DNA from: a bacterium | Lineage (GTDB): Bacteria; Bacillota_I; Bacilli_A; RF39; UBA660 | DNA: 10,612 nt | NCBI GenBank assembly: GCA_014846175.1 | Contig: RKAV01000026.1 | Coordinates: forward strand, 1 to 10,612 | Direction: 5' to 3' | Part shown: in pieces, positions 6,784 to 10,612 of the stretch | How positions within the stretch are numbered: position 1 is the first letter of the stretch | How the letters are laid out: every line of letters starts with the position of its first letter | Notes under the pieces: generated by a model | Databases searched by the model: none | The model's input: only the letters and a program-made list of their open reading frames with translations | What the model was told of the DNA's origin: nothing | Position numbers and translations under genes: made by a program

Positions 6784-7201
6784 TTTTAAATCTCCTAATT
6801 AAGGGCTTTATAACTATATCTTCCATTATAAAATTCATAATGGAAATAAGAATAGAAATAATCAAAGCCACCCAAAAATCTTTCAAATCAAAGTGACTAC
6901 CAAGTATCCAATCTACTAATTTCAAAACAAATAAGTTTATGAAGGGATAAAATAATCCTAAAGTAATACCAGTTATAGGTATAGTTAAACTAACTAATAT
7001 TGGTTTAACAGTTTTATTTAAGATATAGAGAATGAAAGTAGCTAGTATACTATATAGTAATGGATGGACACTATCTATATAAAATGATTTAAATAAACTA
7101 CCTACTATTATGAAGACTAAAGAATAAGATATGAAATAGAGTAACCACTCTATAGATCTATTTAGTCTTTCTTTTCCTTTTGATAAGATAACAATTTTCA
7201 T
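6776..7201 (-). CDS. Small four-helix membrane protein, YvlD / phage holin superfamily IV family
   Basis: The 141-residue protein has four likely membrane segments at about 17-37, 47-62, 68-95 and 109-127, with a basic N-terminus and a basic tail (RRFKN). The core LNKTVKPILVSLTIPITG (61-78) followed by ITLGLF, with a later (F/H)DLKDFW ... IMNF pattern, matches Bacillus YvlD and the family labelled phage holin IV. Despite that label, chromosomal members are not phage genes and their function is not established; an envelope role is inferred from the membrane segments. It is about 20 residues longer at both ends than the Bacillus protein as I recall it. AGGAGG precedes the ATG at 7201. It lies 10 bp after uvrA and overlaps lgt by 8 bp, so it is an integral operon member, in keeping with yvl genes next to uvrA in Bacillus. 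Confidence 0.85.
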   Translation of the reverse strand: MKIVILSKGKERLNRSIEWLLYFISYSLVFIIVGSLFKSFYIDSVHPLLYSILATFILYILNKTVKPILVSLTIPITGITLGLFYPFINLFVLKLVDWILGSHFDLKDFWVALIISILISIMNFIMEDIVIKPLIRRFKNE

Positions 7202-7211
7202 CTTTATCCTC

Positions 7212-10019
7212 CTATAAAATTTTTTTTAGGAATTGTCCAGTGTAAGAATTCTTTTCTTTGCTAATATCTTCAGGTGTACCAGTAGCAATTATCTCACCGC
7301 CTAAATCTCCACCTTCTTTTCCTAAATCAATAATATAATCAGCACATTTTATAACATCCAAGTTGTGTTCAATTACTATTACCGTATCATTATTATCTAC
7401 TATTTTTTGTAAAATTGCAAGTAACCTCTTTATATCATCAGTATGAAGACCTGTAGTTGGTTCATCTAAAACAAATAGTGTTTTTCCTGTTGCTTTTTTC
7501 TGTAATTCCTTAGCAAGTTTTACTCTTTCTGCTTCTCCTCCTGATAATGTAGGAGCACTTTGTCCTAATTTTACATAGCCTAGTCCAACATCTTCTAAAA
7601 CTTGAAGCTTATTTTTTATTTTACTATGATTTTCAAAGAATTTTAATGCTTCATGTACTCGCATATCTAAAACATCAGCAATATTCTTCTCTTTATATTT
7701 TATTTTTAAAGTCTCTTGATTATAACGAGTTCCATGACAAACTTCACAAGGAACGTAAACGTCTGGTAAAAAGTGCATTTCTATTTTCTTTACACCATCA
7801 CCACGACAAGCTTCACATCTACCTCCTTTTACATTAAAGGAAAATCTATTTTTCTCATAACCAAGCATCTTTGCTTCTTTAGTAGTAGTAAACAAATCCC
7901 TAATATCATCAAATACGCCTGTATAAGTAGCAGGATTACTTCTAGGAGTACGTCCAATTGGTGTTTGAGATATATCTACTATCTTATCTATATTTTCAAG
8001 TCCTAATATTTTATCATGTTGTCCTGGCTTATTCTTACTATGATAAACATAATTCATCGCACTTTTAACTAATATTTCATTAATTAAAGTACTCTTTCCA
8101 CTACCACTTACTCCTGTAATACAAGTAAACGTACCAAGAGGTATCTTAGCAGTAATATTTTTTAGATTATTTTCTCTTGCTCCTTTAATAGTTATATATT
8201 TACCATTACCTTTTCTTCTATTTTTTGGTATTTCAATACATTCTTTCCCACTTAAATATCTACCAGTTATACTTTTATCATTTTGCATAACCTCTTGTGG
8301 TGTACCAGCTGCTACAATTCTTCCACCTTCATCTCCTGCTTTTGGTCCTACATCTACTAAATAATCAGCAGCAAGCATAGTGTCAGTATCATGTTCTACT
8401 ACAATTAAGGTATTACCTAAGTCACGCATATCAAGTAAAGATTTAATTAAACGATCATTATCTCTTTGATGTAAACCGATACTTGGTTCATCAAGTACAT
8501 ATAATACACCTGTTAATCTAGAACCTATCTGAGTAGCTAATCTAATTCTTTGAGCTTCCCCACCTGATAAAGTAGCAGCACTTCTAGCTAGTGTTAAATA
8601 TTCAAGACCTACATTCTTTAGAAAAGTTAATCTAGATAAAATTTCTTTTAATAATAAATCAGCTATTTTTAATTGTTCTTCACTAAGTTTAAGCTCTGTA
8701 AAGAAAGGTATCAAATCTTTTATACTCATACAAGTTAATTCATAGATATTTTTTCCACCAACTAATACTGATAAAACATTATCTTTTAATCTAGAACCTT
8801 TACAAGCTTCACAGGTATGTTCAATCATAAACTTTTCTAACCATTCTCTAATCCAAGTACTAGATGTTTCCATATATCTTCTCTCTAAGTTATTAATTAT
8901 TCCTTCATAATAATCTACTTGATGAAAATGATTACCACTCTTGGACTTATAATCAAATAGTATTGGTTCATCACTACCATATAAAATTAAATCTTTTTCT
9001 CTATCAGTTAATTTCTTAAAAGCCTTTTTAGTACTTATCTTATAATGTTTACAAAGACATTCTAATTTTTTATAATAAATTCCATCAGTATCATCACCTA
9101 ATGTTACAATAGCTCCCTCTTCCAAACTTAAATCTTTATTTGGTATTACTAAATCAGGATCCATTTGTAATTTTACTCCTAGTCCTTTACACTCTTCACA
9201 AGCACCATAAGGAGCATTAAAACTAAAGATTCTAGGTTCTAGTTCTGGTAATGAAAAATCACAATAAGGACAAGCAAAATCTTCAGAAAAAACTAATTCT
9301 TTTGCTAAATTAAATTGAACTACTACTTTTCCATGTCCTAGTTTCAAAGCATTTTCTATTCCTTCACTAAGTCTTCCTCTAATATCATCTTTTAATATTA
9401 ATCTATCTATAACTACTTCAATATTATCTTTTTTATTTTTATCTAATTCTATATTATCAGATAAATCATACATTTCTCCATTAATACGAACTCTAATATA
9501 ACCTTGACTCATTAAATCAGCAAGTAACTCTTTATGAGTTCCCTTTTCTCCATAAACAGCTGGAGCTAATAAAACTATTTTTGTACCAAGGGGATACTCT
9601 AGTATTTTATTAGTTATTTCTTCTACACTCTGGCTTTTAATAGGAATATGATGTGTTGGACAATATGGTGTACCTACTCTTGCAAATAATAATCTTAAAT
9701 AATCATATATTTCTGTAACTGTACCAACAGTACTTCGTGGATTTTTATTAGTTGTTTTTTGATCAATGCTAATAGCAGGTGATAAACCCTCAATAGAATC
9801 AACATCAGGTTTTTCACTACCACCCAAAAACTGCCTAGCATAAGCAGATAAACTTTCTACATATCTTCTTTGACCTTCTGCATAAATTGTATCAAAAGCT
9901 AAAGAACTTTTTCCACTACCGGAAAGCCCTGTCATAACAATTAGTTTATTCTTCGGAAGCTCAATATTTACATTTTTTAAATTATTCTCCCTTGCACCCT
10001 TTACTATTATCTTATCCAT
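7212..10019 (-). CDS. uvrA: Excinuclease ABC subunit UvrA
   Basis: The 935-residue length is normal for UvrA. Two ABC ATPase modules are complete. Module 1 has Walker A GLSGSGKS (31-38), signature LSGGEAQRI (484-492) and Walker B VLYVLDEPS (505-513). Module 2 has GVSGSGKS (636-643), LSGGEAERV (825-833) and LFVLDEPTTGLH (848-859). Zinc-binding cysteine pairs are seen at 250/253, 274/277 and 403/406, and the C-terminal zinc module at 735/738 and 758/761. UvrA dimers scan DNA for bulky lesions and load UvrB for nucleotide excision repair; uvrB, often the upstream partner, is not in this window. GAGGTG lies 5 nt before the ATG at 10019. It is the first gene of the six-gene minus-strand operon, driven by promoter(s) in the divergent region shared with HU. 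No key residue is missing. Confidence 0.99.
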   Translation of the reverse strand: MDKIIVKGARENNLKNVNIELPKNKLIVMTGLSGSGKSSLAFDTIYAEGQRRYVESLSAYARQFLGGSEKPDVDSIEGLSPAISIDQKTTNKNPRSTVGTVTEIYDYLRLLFARVGTPYCPTHHIPIKSQSVEEITNKILEYPLGTKIVLLAPAVYGEKGTHKELLADLMSQGYIRVRINGEMYDLSDNIELDKNKKDNIEVVIDRLILKDDIRGRLSEGIENALKLGHGKVVVQFNLAKELVFSEDFACPYCDFSLPELEPRIFSFNAPYGACEECKGLGVKLQMDPDLVIPNKDLSLEEGAIVTLGDDTDGIYYKKLECLCKHYKISTKKAFKKLTDREKDLILYGSDEPILFDYKSKSGNHFHQVDYYEGIINNLERRYMETSSTWIREWLEKFMIEHTCEACKGSRLKDNVLSVLVGGKNIYELTCMSIKDLIPFFTELKLSEEQLKIADLLLKEILSRLTFLKNVGLEYLTLARSAATLSGGEAQRIRLATQIGSRLTGVLYVLDEPSIGLHQRDNDRLIKSLLDMRDLGNTLIVVEHDTDTMLAADYLVDVGPKAGDEGGRIVAAGTPQEVMQNDKSITGRYLSGKECIEIPKNRRKGNGKYITIKGARENNLKNITAKIPLGTFTCITGVSGSGKSTLINEILVKSAMNYVYHSKNKPGQHDKILGLENIDKIVDISQTPIGRTPRSNPATYTGVFDDIRDLFTTTKEAKMLGYEKNRFSFNVKGGRCEACRGDGVKKIEMHFLPDVYVPCEVCHGTRYNQETLKIKYKEKNIADVLDMRVHEALKFFENHSKIKNKLQVLEDVGLGYVKLGQSAPTLSGGEAERVKLAKELQKKATGKTLFVLDEPTTGLHTDDIKRLLAILQKIVDNNDTVIVIEHNLDVIKCADYIIDLGKEGGDLGGEIIATGTPEDISKEKNSYTGQFLKKIL

Positions 10020-10037
10020 AGTAACACCTCATTTCGT

Positions 10038-10050
10038 TGTTAGTATAACA
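10038..10050. promoter_or_regulatory. 13-bp palindrome covering the uvrA -10 element; possible operator
   Basis: TGTTA-GTA-TAACA is a perfect inverted repeat with 5-bp arms and a 3-bp centre, and it covers the whole extended -10 of the proximal uvrA promoter. A repressor bound here would block the polymerase. It does not match the Firmicutes LexA/DinR box (GAAC-N4-GTTC). Part of the symmetry follows from the TGTTATA motif itself, so function is uncertain. Confidence 0.3.
10042..10050 (-). promoter_or_regulatory. Extended -10 promoter of the uvrA operon (proximal)
   Basis: On the minus strand TGTTATACT (10050 to 10042) is an extended -10: TG, one base, TATACT (5/6). The -35 position is only an A+T tract (TATATT with 17 bp spacing), as is acceptable for extended -10 promoters. 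Transcription would start near 10035, giving a leader of about 16 nt with the GAGGTG site. It should drive uvrA through whiA, since I see no other promoter-sized gap in the operon. Confidence 0.65.
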
Positions 10051-10085
10051 CTTTTTTTAAAAAAAATATAATTTTATTGCCCTCT

Positions 10086-10115
10086 ACTATAACATATTTA
10101 ATAGTTTCCAGTGAA
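10086..10115 (-). promoter_or_regulatory. Possible second, upstream uvrA promoter
   Basis: On the minus strand TTCACT (10110-10115, 4/6 to TTGACA) is followed after 18 bp by TATAGT (10086-10091), again preceded by TGT. It would start transcription near 10079, about 60 nt upstream of the uvrA ATG. In such A+T-rich DNA this could be chance, so it is offered as a candidate only. Confidence 0.35.
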
Positions 10116-10152
10116 GTAGTATTTAAAAATTGTAAATTTTACTTATTAATCG

Positions 10153-10182
10153 TATACTTTTCTAAAAAATATATGCTATAAT
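10153..10182 (+). promoter_or_regulatory. Extended -10 promoter of the HU gene
   Basis: TGCTATAAT (10174-10182) is a perfect extended -10 with consensus TATAAT. The best -35 at 18 bp spacing is TATACT (10153-10158), only 3/6, so the extended -10 probably carries the promoter. Start near 10189 gives a leader of about 20 nt that contains the AGGAGGTGA site. Confidence 0.75.
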
Positions 10183-10196
10183 GAATTAGACAGTAC

Positions 10197-10205
10197 AGGA
10201 GGTGA
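10197..10205 (+). promoter_or_regulatory. Consensus ribosome binding site of HU
   Basis: AGGAGGTGA is fully complementary to the 16S rRNA 3' end and lies 4 nt before the ATG at 10210. It is the strongest site in the window, in keeping with an abundant nucleoid protein. Confidence 0.9.
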
Positions 10206-10209
10206 AACA

Positions 10210-10485
10210 ATGAAAAAGTCTGAAATGATAGAGTCTATTGCAAATACTACAGGTTTAAGTAAATCTGAAGTTGAAAAAGTATTTACAGCAACTTTTGATT
10301 TATTCAAAAATGAACTTGTAAATGGAAATAAAGTATCTGTAGCTGGTTTTGGTGTATTTAAAATTTCTGAAAGAGCAGCTCGTGAAGGACGTAATCCTCA
10401 AACAGGTGCTACAATCCAAATCGCAGCTAGCAAGAATGTTGGATTTAAAGCTGGTAACGCTTTAAAAGAAGCTGTTAATAAATAA
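10210..10485 (+). CDS. hup: HU-family histone-like DNA-binding protein
   Basis: The 91-residue length is that of a bacterial HU monomer. It shows the helical dimer base (about 1-40), the family signature beginning GFGVFKISERAAREGRNP (46-63), and the beta-arm tip RNPQTG (61-66) with Pro63, the residue that intercalates between base pairs. The end NVGFKAGNALKEAVN (76-90) is the usual C-terminal helix. HU dimers bind and bend DNA with little sequence preference and compact the nucleoid. The gene has its own extended -10 promoter, a consensus ribosome binding site and a downstream terminator, so it is probably a single-gene unit diverging from uvrA. IHF is a less likely reading, since the sequence is HU-like and the genome is Firmicutes-type. 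Confidence 0.97.
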   Translation: MKKSEMIESIANTTGLSKSEVEKVFTATFDLFKNELVNGNKVSVAGFGVFKISERAAREGRNPQTGATIQIAASKNVGFKAGNALKEAVNK

Positions 10486-10494
10486 TAAAAAAAT

Positions 10495-10510
10495 CTTACC
10501 TTTAGGTAAG
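10495..10510. terminator. Short hairpin after HU; terminator-like on the minus strand
   Basis: CTTACC (10495-10500), loop TTTA, GGTAAG (10505-10510) form a perfect 6-bp stem 9 bp after the HU stop. On the plus strand it is followed by CTTTCAG, a poor T-tract. On the minus strand the stem is followed by ATTTTTTTATT, a good one. It may end a leftward transcript entering from beyond the window, or just protect the HU message 3' end. Confidence 0.45.
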
Positions 10511-10526
10511 CTTTCAGATTGTTGAC

Positions 10527-10564
10527 AAAGAGGCATGTTCAAAAAGGAATATGCCTCTTTTTTT
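10527..10564 (+). terminator. Intrinsic terminator of HU
   Basis: AAAGAGGCAT (10527-10536) pairs perfectly with ATGCCTCTTT (10551-10560). The stem extends inward by a G-T wobble and TTC/GAA (37/50, 38-40/47-49), giving about 14 bp with a 6-nt AAAAAG loop. Seven T residues follow without a break (10558-10564). It lies 41 bp after the HU stop and is the strongest terminator in the window. Confidence 0.88.
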
Positions 10565-10612
10565 GAATAGTTTTGATATTTTAATAAAAGTAGACATAAT
10601 TAATGGCTGATT

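Noticed and set aside
6776..7201. Prophage remnant suggested by the holin-family label
   Set aside because: No other phage genes, attachment sites or composition shift are present; the protein is a YvlD-like chromosomal member in a tight operon.
7646..7837. Plus-strand open frame of 63 codons, rich in His and Leu
   Set aside because: It lies wholly inside uvrA on the opposite strand, has no ribosome binding site or family resemblance, and is explained as a shadow of the uvrA coding sequence.
7773..8006. Plus-strand open frame of 77 codons, Ser/Thr-rich
   Set aside because: It is antisense to the conserved C-terminal zinc module region of uvrA, with low-complexity composition and no start signal.
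10132..10142. Palindrome GTAAA-T-TTTAC upstream of the HU promoter
   Set aside because: It is short and pure A+T apart from its ends, as expected by chance in this composition, and has no second copy near the promoter.
1..10612. CRISPR arrays, tRNA/rRNA genes, insertion sequences or riboswitches
   Set aside because: I read the intergenic gaps (largest 190 bp and 134 bp) and found no regularly spaced repeats, cloverleaf-like segments, transposase genes or recognisable riboswitch cores.

Overview
The window is a compact, low-GC, gene-dense stretch of bacterial chromosome that looks like a Bacillota/Bacilli-type (Firmicutes, possibly Erysipelotrichia- or Mollicutes-related) genome. The reasons are the strong A+T bias, AGGAGG-type ribosome binding sites, WhiA and YvcK, and the gene order uvrA - YvlD-like - lgt - trxB - yvcK - whiA, which resembles the Bacillus uvrA/lgt/trxB/yvcK/whiA neighbourhood. 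TGA is used as a stop (yvcK, lgt) and Trp is TGG, so the code is standard bacterial, not Mycoplasma code 4. I cannot assign a species.

Layout. 1-819 (+) is the 3' third of a phosphoketolase gene cut by the window edge. It faces a minus-strand nucleoside-kinase gene (874-2529), and a shared hairpin at 836-870 sits between the two 3' ends. A 134-bp divergent region (2530-2663) separates the kinase from clpP (2664-3245, +). clpP meets whiA tail to tail with an 11-bp overlap. From 10019 down to 3235 runs one tightly packed minus-strand operon: uvrA, a small YvlD-like membrane protein, lgt, trxB, yvcK, whiA. Its junctions are +10, -8, -11, -8 and +4 bp. A 190-bp divergent region (10020-10209) holds extended -10 promoters for uvrA and for an HU gene (10210-10485, +). 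HU is followed by two hairpins, the second a canonical intrinsic terminator.

Function. The genes are housekeeping: excision repair (UvrA), lipoprotein lipidation (Lgt), thiol redox (TrxB), envelope/carbon and division regulators (YvcK, WhiA), proteolysis (ClpP), nucleoid structure (HU), pentose-phosphate catabolism (phosphoketolase) and a multidomain nucleoside kinase. The operon lacks hprK and rapZ, which commonly lie within this neighbourhood in Bacillus-type genomes.

I found no mobile element, CRISPR array, RNA gene or evident new system. The points worth a second look are the kinase's degenerate tRNA-synthetase-like module, unusual YvcK motif residues, the overlapping clpP/whiA ends without a terminator, a palindrome on the uvrA -10 element, and the structures downstream of HU.
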